Assembly: GCF_000317065.1 (NCBI RefSeq)
Contig: NC_019701.1
Location: forward strand, 2,323,001 to 2,387,000
Origin: Pseudanabaena sp. PCC 7367
GTDB taxonomy: Bacteria; Cyanobacteriota; Cyanobacteriia; Pseudanabaenales; Pseudanabaenaceae
Direction: 5' to 3'
Length of the DNA stretch: 64,000 nucleotides
The notes under the pieces were generated by a model, which was given only the letters and a program-made list of their open reading frames with translations, was not told where the DNA came from and did not search any database. Shown one piece after another: positions 26,069-34,495 of this stretch; the first letter of the stretch is position 1; every line of letters starts with the position of its first letter. The position numbers were made by a program, and so were the translations under genes.

Positions 26069-26734
26069 ATGCGCAATCTGATTATGGCGATTAGCTTCTT
26101 TTTTCCCTGGTTTATGCGCCGTTGGATTCTCAATACATTCTTGGGCTTTGAAATTCATCCCACCAGCCGGATTGGTTTGGCCTGGGTGTTGCCGCGTCGT
26201 TTGATCATGGAAGCCCACACCAGCATTGGCCATTTGACTGTGTGCAAAAATCTGGAACTGATCCATATGCATGAATATGCGGTGATTGGTCGCGGTAATT
26301 GGATTACTGGCTTTCCACCGATCGAATCGAAGCATTTTGCCCATTTGCCCGATCGTCAACCCCAGTTAATTATGGGCGAACATTCCGCCGTTACCAATCG
26401 CCATCTGATCGATTGCACTAGTAAGGTGACGATCGGTAAGTTTGCTACCTTTGCTGGATTTCGATCGCAAATTATGACCCACAGCGTCGATATTGAAAAA
26501 GGCCGCCAAACTGCTGCCCCCGTATCGATCGGCGATTATAGCTTTGTTGGTACCGATTGCGTGATTCTGGGTGGTAGCACCCTGCCCAACTATTCCGTGA
26601 TGGGTGCAAAATCCCTGCTCAATAAAGAATACGAAGAATCCCACCACTTATATGTGGGAATCCCTGCTCGCCCAGTTAAAGCTCTGCCCCAGGATTATCA
26701 ATACTTCTGCCGCGAAACCGGATTTATTTACTAA
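26069..26734 (+). CDS. Left-handed beta-helix acyltransferase (WcaF/LbetaH family)
   Basis: Hexapeptide-type repeats appear through the C-terminal half (IGKFATFAG, VSIGDYSFVGTDCVILGGSTLPNYSVMGAKSLL), followed by the closing VGIPARPVKAL. These mark an acyltransferase of the left-handed beta-helix class, which acetylates sugars of surface polysaccharides. The N-terminus (MRNLIMAISFFFPWFMRRWILN) is hydrophobic and could bind the membrane. I chose the ATG at 26069, with AGGAG eight bases upstream; the frame also has a GTG at 26060 inside that site. The next glycosyltransferase starts nine bases after the stop, so they form an operon. Confidence 0.85.
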   Translation: MRNLIMAISFFFPWFMRRWILNTFLGFEIHPTSRIGLAWVLPRRLIMEAHTSIGHLTVCKNLELIHMHEYAVIGRGNWITGFPPIESKHFAHLPDRQPQLIMGEHSAVTNRHLIDCTSKVTIGKFATFAGFRSQIMTHSVDIEKGRQTAAPVSIGDYSFVGTDCVILGGSTLPNYSVMGAKSLLNKEYEESHHLYVGIPARPVKALPQDYQYFCRETGFIY

Positions 26735-26743
26735 GCAAGGGCG

Positions 26744-27907
26744 ATGAAGATTCTGAATGTTATCTCCTCCACTAATCCTGCTAATGGTGGGCCGATCGAA
26801 GCGATTCTCCAGATCGCACCACTGTTGATTGAAGCCGGACACACCAGCGAGATTATTAGTTTTGATTTGCCCGATGATGCCTGGTTAGCTAATTATCCGC
26901 TCAAGGTTCATGGGATCGGTCCCAGCCAGACCAGCTATGCCTATTGCCCTCGGTTCTTACCCTGGCTGCGGCAAAACGCCAAAAACTACGATCGGATTAT
27001 TGTGCATGGCCTGTGGCAATATTGCGGCTTTGGCACCTGGTTAGCATTGCGCGATCGCAAATCTAATCCAGAGTTACCACCCTATTACGTCTATCCCCAC
27101 GGAATGCTCGATCCCTGGTTCAAGAAAACTTATCCGCTCAAGCATCTCAAGAAATTGCTCTACTGGTTGCCGATCGAATATTGGGTGCTAAAAGATGCCG
27201 CCGCCACGTTTTTTACTTGCGAAGCCGAAAAAGAACTAGCCAGACAATCATTTGCCATTTATAAATGCAATGAAGTGGTAGTGAATCTGGGCACTGCCAA
27301 GCCTCCGGTTGATCGCCACCAGCAACAGCAAGCCTTTTTCGATCAATTCCCCCATTTAAAGGAAACCAGGATTTTACTATTTCTGGGGCGGATTCATGTC
27401 AAAAAGGGTTGCGATCTACTCATAGAAGCCTTTGCCCAAATAGCGAACCAAGATCCTAACCTTCAGCTAGTCTTTGCAGGCCCCGATCAGACCAATTGGC
27501 AGGCAACTCTGGAAGATCGCGCTCAGGATTTGGGCATAAGTAGCCGGATCACCTGGACAGGGATGTTGCTGGGCGATTCTAAATGGGGTGCATTGCACGC
27601 TGCCGAAGCCCTGGTTTTGCCATCCCACCAGGAGAATTTTGGTTTTGTGGTGGCGGAAGCATTGGCTTGTGGTACGCCAGTGTTGATTTCTAATAAGGTG
27701 AACATCTGGCAGGAGATCGAAAGCGATCGGGCTGGAATTGTGGCTAACGACGATCTAGCCGGGACGGTGAGCTTGTTGCAACAATGGTTGGCGCTTTCAC
27801 CGGAACAACGGGAAGAGATGGGACAAAGGGCAGGTAGTTGTTTTCTCGATCGGTTTGAAGCTCATCAAGCGGCAGCGAATTTGATTCAGGCATTAAATAA
27901 AAACTAA
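26744..27907 (+). CDS. Glycosyltransferase family 4 (GT-B fold)
   Basis: 387 residues. The N-terminal acceptor domain has SSTNPANGGPIEAILQIAPLL and HGLWQYCGFGTW, a pattern seen in exopolysaccharide mannosyl- or fucosyl-type GT4 enzymes. The donor domain has ILLFLGRIHVKKGCDLLIEAF, LVFAGPD, LGDSKWGALHAAEALVLPSHQENFGFVVAEALACGTPVL with the two glutamates in place. It starts nine bases after the acyltransferase, so both are probably translated from one mRNA. The exact sugar is unknown. Confidence 0.88.
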   Translation: MKILNVISSTNPANGGPIEAILQIAPLLIEAGHTSEIISFDLPDDAWLANYPLKVHGIGPSQTSYAYCPRFLPWLRQNAKNYDRIIVHGLWQYCGFGTWLALRDRKSNPELPPYYVYPHGMLDPWFKKTYPLKHLKKLLYWLPIEYWVLKDAAATFFTCEAEKELARQSFAIYKCNEVVVNLGTAKPPVDRHQQQQAFFDQFPHLKETRILLFLGRIHVKKGCDLLIEAFAQIANQDPNLQLVFAGPDQTNWQATLEDRAQDLGISSRITWTGMLLGDSKWGALHAAEALVLPSHQENFGFVVAEALACGTPVLISNKVNIWQEIESDRAGIVANDDLAGTVSLLQQWLALSPEQREEMGQRAGSCFLDRFEAHQAAANLIQALNKN

Positions 27908-28004
27908 TGTCAATCAATCTATTACACATTACCTATTCGTGTTTTTTGCATTATTTGGTGCGTGATCAACGTTTAACAAGAGCTGGTTTAACGCTAAAGT
28001 CGTG

Positions 28005-28010
28005 TATAAT
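28005..28010 (+). promoter_or_regulatory. Candidate -10 element (TATAAT) for the small-gene island
   Basis: A consensus TATAAT lies 74 bases before the mini-ORF at 28084, and is preceded by TG. No good -35 hexamer is at 16-18 bases, so the match rests on the -10 alone. Confidence 0.4.
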
Positions 28011-28083
28011 TGAAGTGGTTCCTTTTAAGTAACCATTGTCCATAAAATAACTCTAATTAATTACATAAGAGAGGTGAGTAATC

Positions 28084-28152
28084 ATGTGGAAAGTCCTTGC
28101 AATCCTTCAAAACACATTTTTGTTGGAATTGCGGATTGACGATGTGCGATGA
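28084..28152 (+). CDS. Mini-ORF (22 codons), possible leader peptide
   Basis: An ATG at 28084 follows a good Shine-Dalgarno (GAGAGGTGA, about six bases upstream). The encoded peptide starts MWKVLAILQNTFLLEL and ends with a basic-acidic tail (RIDDVR). It ends 28 bases before the start of the ribbon-helix-helix gene. Position and spacing fit a leader ORF or a tiny hydrophobic peptide. The product resembles nothing I know. It could also be a chance frame. Confidence 0.35.
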   Translation: MWKVLAILQNTFLLELRIDDVR

Positions 28153-28180
28153 ATAGTGACTTTTAAAGGAGTCAAGAAAA

Positions 28181-28456
28181 GTGTTGACCGATTACTTAAA
28201 TGAAGAGACAAGAGCTAGCCCAAGTAAAAAACACTCAAGGAATGAGCAAGATAAAACGATTAAACGTTTATCCCTTAGTCTCAGTCCAGAACTATATCAA
28301 GTTTTGGATTCCCTTGCCGAGTCACAGTCTCTAACTAAAGCTGAAGTTTTGCGTAAAGCAATTGCGACTGAAGACTATATTCAGCGACAAAAAAAAGATG
28401 GAGCACAAATCCTGATTAGGCGAGGAGATGAAATTAGTGAGATTGTTTTTCGTTAG
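28181..28456 (+). CDS. Ribbon-helix-helix (CopG/Arc-like) DNA-binding protein
   Basis: The 91-residue protein has a basic N-terminal arm and the RHH core KRLSLSLSPELYQVLDSLAE then SLTKAEVLRKAIA, with the strand, two helices and the expected turn. The tail is charged. Such proteins act as dimeric repressors, often of small operons or toxin genes. The start is GTG at 28181, with AAAGGAG nine bases upstream. The next gene encodes a small two-TM protein. No toxin family is recognisable nearby, so an antitoxin role is only a possibility. Confidence 0.75.
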   Translation: MLTDYLNEETRASPSKKHSRNEQDKTIKRLSLSLSPELYQVLDSLAESQSLTKAEVLRKAIATEDYIQRQKKDGAQILIRRGDEISEIVFR

Positions 28457-28513
28457 CTAGATTAATGCATGGCTCTTGCCTCTAATTGAAAAACCATTAG
28501 AGGATAATTGATA

Positions 28514-28873
28514 ATGACAAATCTTGCCGATCGAGGCACAAGGGGCAGTGAGGTGGTTTATGAGGATATCTCCATTGAGTCAGAGTATTTATCTGAACCA
28601 GAGGAGTATCCTCTACCCAAGGAAATTCAGCGAGACATCATTAAATCTCTTAACAGAGAACAAGAGAAAACGCGTTCAAAGATAGCTATTATCTTGATTG
28701 CTATCTATGGGACAACCCTTCTGGCGTGTTTTTCTGTGTTAGCCGTATCTGTCTTTGATGAGAAAGCAGATAAAGCTTTGGCAAAAGATCTAGCCATAAT
28801 TTTACTCAATCCAGCAACTGGCATGGCTGCTGGTGCAGTTGGATTCTACCTAGGTACTAGGCAAAAAAAATAG
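28514..28873 (+). CDS. Small two-TM membrane protein of unknown function
   Basis: I do not recognise this protein. Residues 1-50 are acidic and soluble (DISIESEYLSEPEEYPLP), followed by a basic patch (NREQEKTRSK) and a first hydrophobic helix (IAIILIAIYGTTLLACFSVL). A short charged loop (DEKADKALAKD) leads to a second helix with a glycine-rich face (GMAAGAVGFYLGT) and a basic end. The positive-inside rule places both termini in the cytoplasm. The gene follows the RHH gene by 57 bases, and a terminator follows it, so the two share an operon. I chose ATG 28514 with GAGG about ten bases upstream; TTG at 28508 is also in frame. Confidence 0.6.
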   Translation: MTNLADRGTRGSEVVYEDISIESEYLSEPEEYPLPKEIQRDIIKSLNREQEKTRSKIAIILIAIYGTTLLACFSVLAVSVFDEKADKALAKDLAIILLNPATGMAAGAVGFYLGTRQKK

Positions 28874-28905
28874 TAAACAATTGATCTCATGTTCAGATTA
28901 ATGAA

Positions 28906-28932
28906 AGCTCAGACCCCTGTCTGGGCTATTTT
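28906..28932 (+). terminator. Rho-independent terminator of the small-gene island
   Basis: The inverted repeat AGCTCAGAC/GTCTGGGCT, with one G-T wobble, encloses a CCCCT-type loop and is followed by ATTTT. It lies about 33 bases after the stop of the two-TM protein gene and closes its transcription unit. Confidence 0.7.
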
Positions 28933-29006
28933 AATAGCTATACGCCATATTAAATAACAGCGATCGATAATCCCATCAAAAATATTAAATGAACAGCTTA
29001 AAGAGA

Positions 29007-29026
29007 GGAGATTACTAGCAATCTCC
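29007..29026 (-). terminator. Hairpin just downstream of the porin gene
   Basis: The perfect 7-bp stem GGAGATT/AATCTCC with a six-base loop lies 15 bases past the porin stop on the minus strand. It is followed by TCTTT, not a full T-run, so termination is plausible but not certain. It could instead protect the mRNA 3' end. Confidence 0.4.
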
Positions 29027-29040
29027 CGCTCCTCAATCTT

Positions 29041-30831
29041 CTAGAACGTAAACGTAGTCCGAATTACACCTACAGTCGTAGTATCGTTATTGCTATTCCC
29101 CTCTGGGTTAAACAGCACAAACGCACCAGGGGTGATGCTGATATTATCATTCACCTGAAAACGGTAATAGGCTTCCAAATGGTAAGGAGTAGCTCGATCG
29201 ATGCCTTCCGGTGAAAGTCGCGCAGCACCACTGGCATCAACCCGATAAAGCGGCTGACCAAAGAGCAACCCGGCATTATTCCCTGATTTGAATAAATCGC
29301 TGAAGTGAATCCCTGCCATCCAGCTTGTCAGCGTAGTAGAAGCATCCACCGCATTAGAAGCATCATCAACAAAAATGGCTGCACCATAGCCAGACAAGGA
29401 TATCTTGGGAGACAATCGCCAGTTCACGGTACCACCAAAGGAGTTTAGGTTGACTGGGGTGCCAGCAGATACACCGGCTAAGGAACCAATGTCAGCAGTA
29501 GATAGACCTGTACCTAGAATATTGATTTCATGATAACTATTGGCGTAGTTCAAGCCAATATCAAGACTGTCATTGGGTCTGAACGTCAACTGGGTCGCAA
29601 AAATGGTACTGCCACTGAATAAACCTGCCCCTAGCGGCGTGGTAGAGACTCCTGGTAGCGCCTCGATCGGTGATTTTTCGGGCAAGCTAGCATTAACACT
29701 AGCGTACAAAGCGCGCCAATCTACGCTGGGGGAAATGTCATAAATAAATCCTACCGCTGATGCTAAACCAGAACCCGAAGTCCCACCCGAAACCCGCAAC
29801 ACCGGATTTAAGCTGGCAAAACGAGAAATTGACTCACTCCCTTCACCATAAAAAGGCGTAATTGCTGGGAAGGCATCTGATGTTTCCGCCGCAGTTCCGG
29901 CAAACATGGTTAATTTGTCAGCCACAGGAAAGATATACAGCAGTTTGTAAAGCTGAACACTGTTCGCGCTAATACTCTCTAAGGTATTAACATCTACTCC
30001 TGGGAATTGGGGCTCAAAGCTGGTGCGCGCGCTACTAGCACTTAACAGCGGTGACGCTAACCCTAAGCTTTCCTGTAGGCTCCCCTGCCCATCAACACCA
30101 CCCATAAAGTTGTGAGATTGCAATCCCGTAATCAATAAGTCATTACCAGTAAAGCTAGTAGATAAATTCAAGCGTAGTCGATTGACCAGGATAATGTTTG
30201 GATCGCCTTGATTTGGAGCGCCACCAGTGGCACCAATCGCAGCAATGATCGCCTCTCCGCTCAGCTTAGTAGTGGTCGAGAACTGTTGCGCTTCTAGTTG
30301 GGTTGTTTTGGCTTCGAGCACATCAACGCGACCGCGCAGAGCCGCCAGCTCAGCCGCAAATTCTTCCTGTAGTCTTTGGAGTGCTGCCAAGTCTTCTTTA
30401 CTGACTTTGTCGGCCAGACCAGATGAAATAATTTCGTTGATTTTATCCAAGCAAGCATTCAAACCAGCCGCAAACTCGTATCTGGTCATGGCGCGCTGGC
30501 CACGATAGGTACGATCGGGATAACCGGCAATACAACCGTAGCGTTCTACCAGGGATTGCAACGCCGTGAAGGCCCAATCAGTGGGTTGTACATCCGATAA
30601 TTGAGATACAGATGTTACTTGGCCAAGTTTGACTGAGGCTCTGGATGAATTTACAAATGATGGCGTGACCGACGACAGGGGGCTAACCGCAAAATCTTGA
30701 CTTTTTTGCAGTTGGTCGATCGAGGTTAAATCTTTCTGGTTCTTGTGCGGGAAGGCTTGTACAGGTAATGCACCGAAAATGAGACACAAGAATCCTATGC
30801 CACTAGCATAAGCTAGTAGATGTTTTGCCAT
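29041..30831 (-). CDS. SLH-domain OprB-type porin (iron-uptake-porin family)
   Basis: The 596-residue protein has a signal peptide (MAKHLLAYASGIGFLCLIFGALPVQAF). An S-layer homology segment follows (about residues 75-125: VSQLSDVQPTDWAFTALQSL, YGCIAGYPDRTYRGQRAMTRYEFA), then a coiled-coil (LAALQRLQEEFAAELAALRG). A beta-barrel of about 400 residues ends in the C-terminal phenylalanine FTF typical of outer-membrane proteins. This architecture is the cyanobacterial SomA/SomB type, sometimes called iron uptake porin. The SLH part binds peptidoglycan-linked polymer. The ATG at 30831 follows AGGAG. The intergenic region upstream has two palindromes listed separately. Confidence 0.9.
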   Translation of the reverse strand: MAKHLLAYASGIGFLCLIFGALPVQAFPHKNQKDLTSIDQLQKSQDFAVSPLSSVTPSFVNSSRASVKLGQVTSVSQLSDVQPTDWAFTALQSLVERYGCIAGYPDRTYRGQRAMTRYEFAAGLNACLDKINEIISSGLADKVSKEDLAALQRLQEEFAAELAALRGRVDVLEAKTTQLEAQQFSTTTKLSGEAIIAAIGATGGAPNQGDPNIILVNRLRLNLSTSFTGNDLLITGLQSHNFMGGVDGQGSLQESLGLASPLLSASSARTSFEPQFPGVDVNTLESISANSVQLYKLLYIFPVADKLTMFAGTAAETSDAFPAITPFYGEGSESISRFASLNPVLRVSGGTSGSGLASAVGFIYDISPSVDWRALYASVNASLPEKSPIEALPGVSTTPLGAGLFSGSTIFATQLTFRPNDSLDIGLNYANSYHEINILGTGLSTADIGSLAGVSAGTPVNLNSFGGTVNWRLSPKISLSGYGAAIFVDDASNAVDASTTLTSWMAGIHFSDLFKSGNNAGLLFGQPLYRVDASGAARLSPEGIDRATPYHLEAYYRFQVNDNISITPGAFVLFNPEGNSNNDTTTVGVIRTTFTF

Positions 30832-31438
30832 GATAACTCCTCGTATTTATTAAGCTTGATGGAAGAAATTGTGATTTTTAGATATGCTCGTAAAGCGAAT
30901 TTTAGGCCGATTGAGTAATAGAACCTCTTGGGCTTTGGATTCTAGATATTTACTTGTTTTGAACTAACATGTGTTTTTATAGATAATTGTTTATGGTAGG
31001 TGCCTTTGCCTCAAGCTTTTGTCTATATATCTATAGTAAATACTATTTGTGTCAAGAATTAACCACAAACAATATTGATAGTTCTTATGATTGTCATAAC
31101 CAAGCAACATTTGCGTGATTCTGCGTTTTATGATGCTAGGGGTTCACACAATAACTCGTGGTAGCAAAGCCGATCGCAGTTATTGATATTAGAGCTGAGG
31201 TGATCAGTTATTCTTCTGCGATCGATATCAAGGCTTAAGCTGATTCGCAAAGCAAATATAAAATTTTATCAATGCTCTAGCTGCGAGCCATATAAGAGAT
31301 GATGGATTATAAAGCCTGGAGAAGCTTTGTAAGCTACGCCGAATAAAGCTTACAAATACCAAATTGCAATAACAATCCCAGCATTTATGCAAAAAGTCTA
31401 ATTTAAAAACTAAAATATAGATCCAAGAGTGACGCATA
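30832..31438. other. Divergent regulatory spacer between porin and HxlR genes
   Basis: This 607-base AT-rich region has two short perfect palindromes: ATAGT-AAAT-ACTAT at 31033-31046 and TTATGA-TTG-TCATAA at 31085-31099. There is no supported gene. The length is generous for promoters and suggests regulatory content. Confidence 0.45.
31085..31099. promoter_or_regulatory. Palindromic candidate operator upstream of the porin
   Basis: The 15-base sequence TTATGATTGTCATAA is a perfect 6-3-6 inverted repeat. It lies 254 bases upstream of the porin start and 340 bases before the HxlR gene. It does not match the classical Fur 19-mer in full. The binding protein is unknown. Confidence 0.3.
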
Positions 31439-31981
31439 ATGACAACAGAGCTTAACCAAACCCAGATGCAAGATCTGGTGCAGAGTCAATTTAAACCCGG
31501 AAGCACCAATCATCCTGCCAGTGATACCAATCGCAGGAATGGGCGAACCAACCAAGTTGACCAACAGCTACTAGATTCAAAAAACGTGACTAAATTTCCA
31601 GTGCCAGACCATGTGGATACCATGGTGCACCAACGCAGTACCTGCCCAGTAGAATCGACCCTGGGGGCGATCGGCGGCCGTTGGAAGGTTTTAATTCTCA
31701 AAGAGCTATTCGATCGCACTAAACGCTTTGGCGAGTTGCACAAGGCTTTGCATGGCATCACCCAGAAAATGCTGACCCAGCAATTGCGCGAGATGGAGCG
31801 GGATGGCCTGGTCAATCGCAAGGTTTATCAACAAGTGCCACCAAAGGTGGAGTATTCGCTTACGGAAATGGGCAAAACCCTGGAACCAGTGTTGGAGTCG
31901 ATGCATCGCTGGGGAATTGATTTCATTGAGCATAAGCAGGAGTTGGAGCAGGCGATCGAAGAGGAAGAGGGCGATCGTTGA
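31439..31981 (+). CDS. HxlR-family transcriptional regulator
   Basis: The HxlR winged-helix domain occupies residues 65-165: STCPVESTLGAIGGRWKVLILKELF, FGELHKALHGITQKMLTQQLREMERDGLV and VEYSLTEMGKTLEPVL. Cys69 occupies the position of the redox-active cysteine at the N-terminus of YodB and similar thiol-based regulators, although this cysteine is common in the family. The polar N-terminal tail of about 60 residues is unusual, because the family is normally about 110-130 residues. An ATG at 31622 would give a standard length but lacks a Shine-Dalgarno. A transporter gene follows on the same strand, so it may regulate that gene. Confidence 0.85.
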   Translation: MTTELNQTQMQDLVQSQFKPGSTNHPASDTNRRNGRTNQVDQQLLDSKNVTKFPVPDHVDTMVHQRSTCPVESTLGAIGGRWKVLILKELFDRTKRFGELHKALHGITQKMLTQQLREMERDGLVNRKVYQQVPPKVEYSLTEMGKTLEPVLESMHRWGIDFIEHKQELEQAIEEEEGDR

Positions 31982-32096
31982 GTAGTTAGAGTAGAAACCA
32001 TCAAATTAATTCACTCAATCGCATGGTGTAGATTGAGGCGGTTTGGCGATAGGATCAAAAACCACCTATTTGTCCAACCGCACCAGACAGGTAACA

Positions 32097-33995
32097 ATGC
32101 GATCGCCCCAACCCTTAGCCAGTCAAGCCGATCAAAAATCCCGATCGACTAGCAAGCAACCCCTCAAGCGACTCCTTGCCTACGCCAGCAACTACAATCG
32201 CCAGATCCAACTAGCTTCGCTCTGCTCGATCCTGAACAAACTCTTTGACCTCGCGCCCCCGGTGTTAATTGGGATCGCCGTAGACACCGTTGTCAAACAA
32301 CAGGATTCACTGCTCGCTAATTATGGTCTAACCTCCGTTAGCAGCCAATTGATCGCCCTGGCAATGATTAGCCTGGTGATCTGGGCATTTGAATCGATCT
32401 TTGAATATGCCTTTGCGCGGTTATGGCGGAATCTGGCGCAAACAATCCAGCATGATTTGCGGCTCGATGCCTATAGCCATTTGCAAGAATTAGAGCTAGC
32501 TTTTTTTGAAGAACGCAGCACTGGTGGACTGATGTCGATCCTCAGCGATGATATTAATCAGCTAGAGCGGTTTTTGGATGTGGGGGCGAATGAGGTGATT
32601 CAAACCCTAACGACGATCATTGTGGTGGGTGGGATTTTTATGGCGATCGCGCCGGAGGTGGCCTGGTGGTCAGTAATTCCGATGCCATTTATTTTGTGGG
32701 GGTCGATCGCTTTCCAGGGATTGCTTGCACCGCGCTATGCCAATGTGCGCGAAAAGGTGAGCCTGATGAATGGGCAGCTTTCCAATAACCTCAGTGGCAT
32801 TACTACAATCAAAAGCTTTACCACCGAAGATTATGAAATCAGCCGAATTGAAAAGCTCAGCGATAAATATCGCCAGAGTAATCGCCGTGCGATCGCCCTC
32901 AGCGCTGCGTTTGTGCCTTTAATTAGAATTCTTATTTTCATTGGTTTTGTGGCTACCCTGGTGGTGGGTGGCTTACAGGTGGAGGCAGGCACGATCGCGG
33001 TCGGTTCCTATAGCGTGATGGTGTTTATTACGCAGCGCTTACTGTGGCCGCTGACCAGACTGGGCGAAACCCTCGATCAATATCAGCGGGCGATGGCTTC
33101 TACCAATCGGGTGATGGATTTGCTCGATCAACCAATCACGATGCATCCCGGCCACATTGACCTGGGTGAACAACATGCGATCGATGCCAAGAACTTAGCT
33201 CAGCCACTCACGGCTACCAATGGTGAAAAGAAAGAGCGATCGGCGCAAATTCAAATTCGTGGCGAGGTGAACTTTGAGCAGGTCAGCTTTGCCTATCCCA
33301 GCAGCCCTGCTGTAATTAGCGATCTCAGCTTGCAAATCCCCGCTGGCCAGACGATCGGCATTGTGGGGGCAACGGGCTCCGGTAAAAGCACACTGGTAAA
33401 ACTATTGATGCGATTGTATGAGATTAACTCTGGCCGGATCACCCTCGATGGCATGGACATCAGTGAGATAAAGCTGCGTGATCTACGCGGTTGCATGGGT
33501 TTGGTCAGTCAGGATGTATTTTTGTTTCATGGCTCGGTGTGGGAAAACATTGCCTATGGGAGTTTTGATGCCAGCACTGAGGCGATCGAAGCGGCGGCCA
33601 AAATTGCCGAGGCCGATGATTTTATTGCCAAGCTGCCCCACGGTTATGACACGATCGTGGGTGAACGGGGGCAAAAGCTCTCCGGTGGACAACGGCAAAG
33701 ATTAGCGATCGCCAGGGCGGTATTGCGTGATCCGCCAATTTTGATCCTGGATGAAGCCACCTCGGCGGTTGATAATGAAACCGAATTAGCAATCCATCGA
33801 TCCCTAGAAAAAATCACTGCTAATCGTACTACAATTGCGATCGCCCATCGGCTCTCCACAGTGCGTAATGCCGATCGAATCTATGTAATGGAGCATGGCC
33901 GATTGGTTGAGCAGGGCACCCATGATCAACTCAATGCGATGAGTGGGATCTATGCGGAGTTGTGGCGATTGCAAACCGGACAGTTGGCCAGTTAG
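32097..33995 (+). CDS. ABC exporter, fused permease and ATPase (MsbA/LmrA-like half-transporter)
   Basis: A six-helix transmembrane domain (about residues 40-320) is joined to an ABC ATPase. The ATPase has Walker A GATGSGKST, Q-loop SQDVFLF, signature LSGGQRQR, Walker B ILILDEATSAVD and the H-loop AHRLST. The ABC is canonical, with the catalytic glutamate present, so a homodimeric exporter is likely. A hydrophilic insert of about 30 residues (near AIDAKNLAQPLTATNGEKK) separates the domains. I chose ATG 32097, preceded by ACAGGT; the frame is open from TTG 32043. The HxlR gene ends about 115 bases upstream. The substrate is unknown. Confidence 0.9.
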   Translation: MRSPQPLASQADQKSRSTSKQPLKRLLAYASNYNRQIQLASLCSILNKLFDLAPPVLIGIAVDTVVKQQDSLLANYGLTSVSSQLIALAMISLVIWAFESIFEYAFARLWRNLAQTIQHDLRLDAYSHLQELELAFFEERSTGGLMSILSDDINQLERFLDVGANEVIQTLTTIIVVGGIFMAIAPEVAWWSVIPMPFILWGSIAFQGLLAPRYANVREKVSLMNGQLSNNLSGITTIKSFTTEDYEISRIEKLSDKYRQSNRRAIALSAAFVPLIRILIFIGFVATLVVGGLQVEAGTIAVGSYSVMVFITQRLLWPLTRLGETLDQYQRAMASTNRVMDLLDQPITMHPGHIDLGEQHAIDAKNLAQPLTATNGEKKERSAQIQIRGEVNFEQVSFAYPSSPAVISDLSLQIPAGQTIGIVGATGSGKSTLVKLLMRLYEINSGRITLDGMDISEIKLRDLRGCMGLVSQDVFLFHGSVWENIAYGSFDASTEAIEAAAKIAEADDFIAKLPHGYDTIVGERGQKLSGGQRQRLAIARAVLRDPPILILDEATSAVDNETELAIHRSLEKITANRTTIAIAHRLSTVRNADRIYVMEHGRLVEQGTHDQLNAMSGIYAELWRLQTGQLAS

Positions 33996-34250
33996 CTAGT
34001 TCAATGAAAAAACTAGTTGCGAAATATTAAGTTTGCAAGGGTTTACCTGCTCTTTATTTGCTCTTTACTTTCGTGCTGCAAAATAAGAAATGATGATCCA
34101 TCATAAACTGAGACAGCCTCTCAGCCCCAAGCGTACCTTGATTGCTTTGCAGTTATTGAGGTGGGCTTTTTTATTGGCGGTGCGGCTAAAGTTCTAATTG
34201 TGATCGATGTCACGATCGATCGCTACCTGGATCACACTAATTTATGGCAA

Positions 34251-34358
34251 GAATCACTACATTGAAGAGGGGGGAATCACTACAGATTCAGTTGCAAAGG
34301 GCGATTATAGTTACATCAAAGAACTTAGTTACACAAAGTTAAGTAACGCTAAGTAATC
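34251..34358. repeat. Cluster of short direct repeats in convergent spacer
   Basis: GAATCACTACA occurs at 34251-34261 and again at 34274-34284. TAGTTACATCAAAG at 34308-34321 is followed by TAGTTACACAAAG at 34326-34338. GTTAAGTAAC (34338-34347) and GCTAAGTAATC (34348-34358) follow head to tail. The arrangement looks like multiple binding half-sites upstream of the ORF at 34391. The function is unknown. Confidence 0.5.
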
Positions 34359-34390
34359 AGTCCTTTTGCAGAGTTTGCCGAATTTGAGTT

Positions 34391-34495
34391 ATGGAAATGT
34401 CTATTTATTGTTGGTTGAATCAAGTGTTCAGGCTTTTGGCCGTTTCGATCGGTGGGTTTATTGTGATCAACTATTTTCTGGCGTTTGCGATCTAG
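34391..34495 (+). CDS. Candidate 34-residue single-TM peptide
   Basis: An ATG at 34391 opens a 34-codon frame. The product has a short polar start (MEMSIYCWLNQVFR) and then a continuous hydrophobic stretch (LLAVSIGGFIVINYFLAFAI) up to the stop, which would span a membrane once. Its size is like that of small subunits of photosynthetic or respiratory complexes. It matches none of the ones I can recall (PetL, PetN, PsbM, PsbT, PsaM, PsaI, CydX). There is no good Shine-Dalgarno, so it may be a chance frame. Confidence 0.3.
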   Translation: MEMSIYCWLNQVFRLLAVSIGGFIVINYFLAFAI

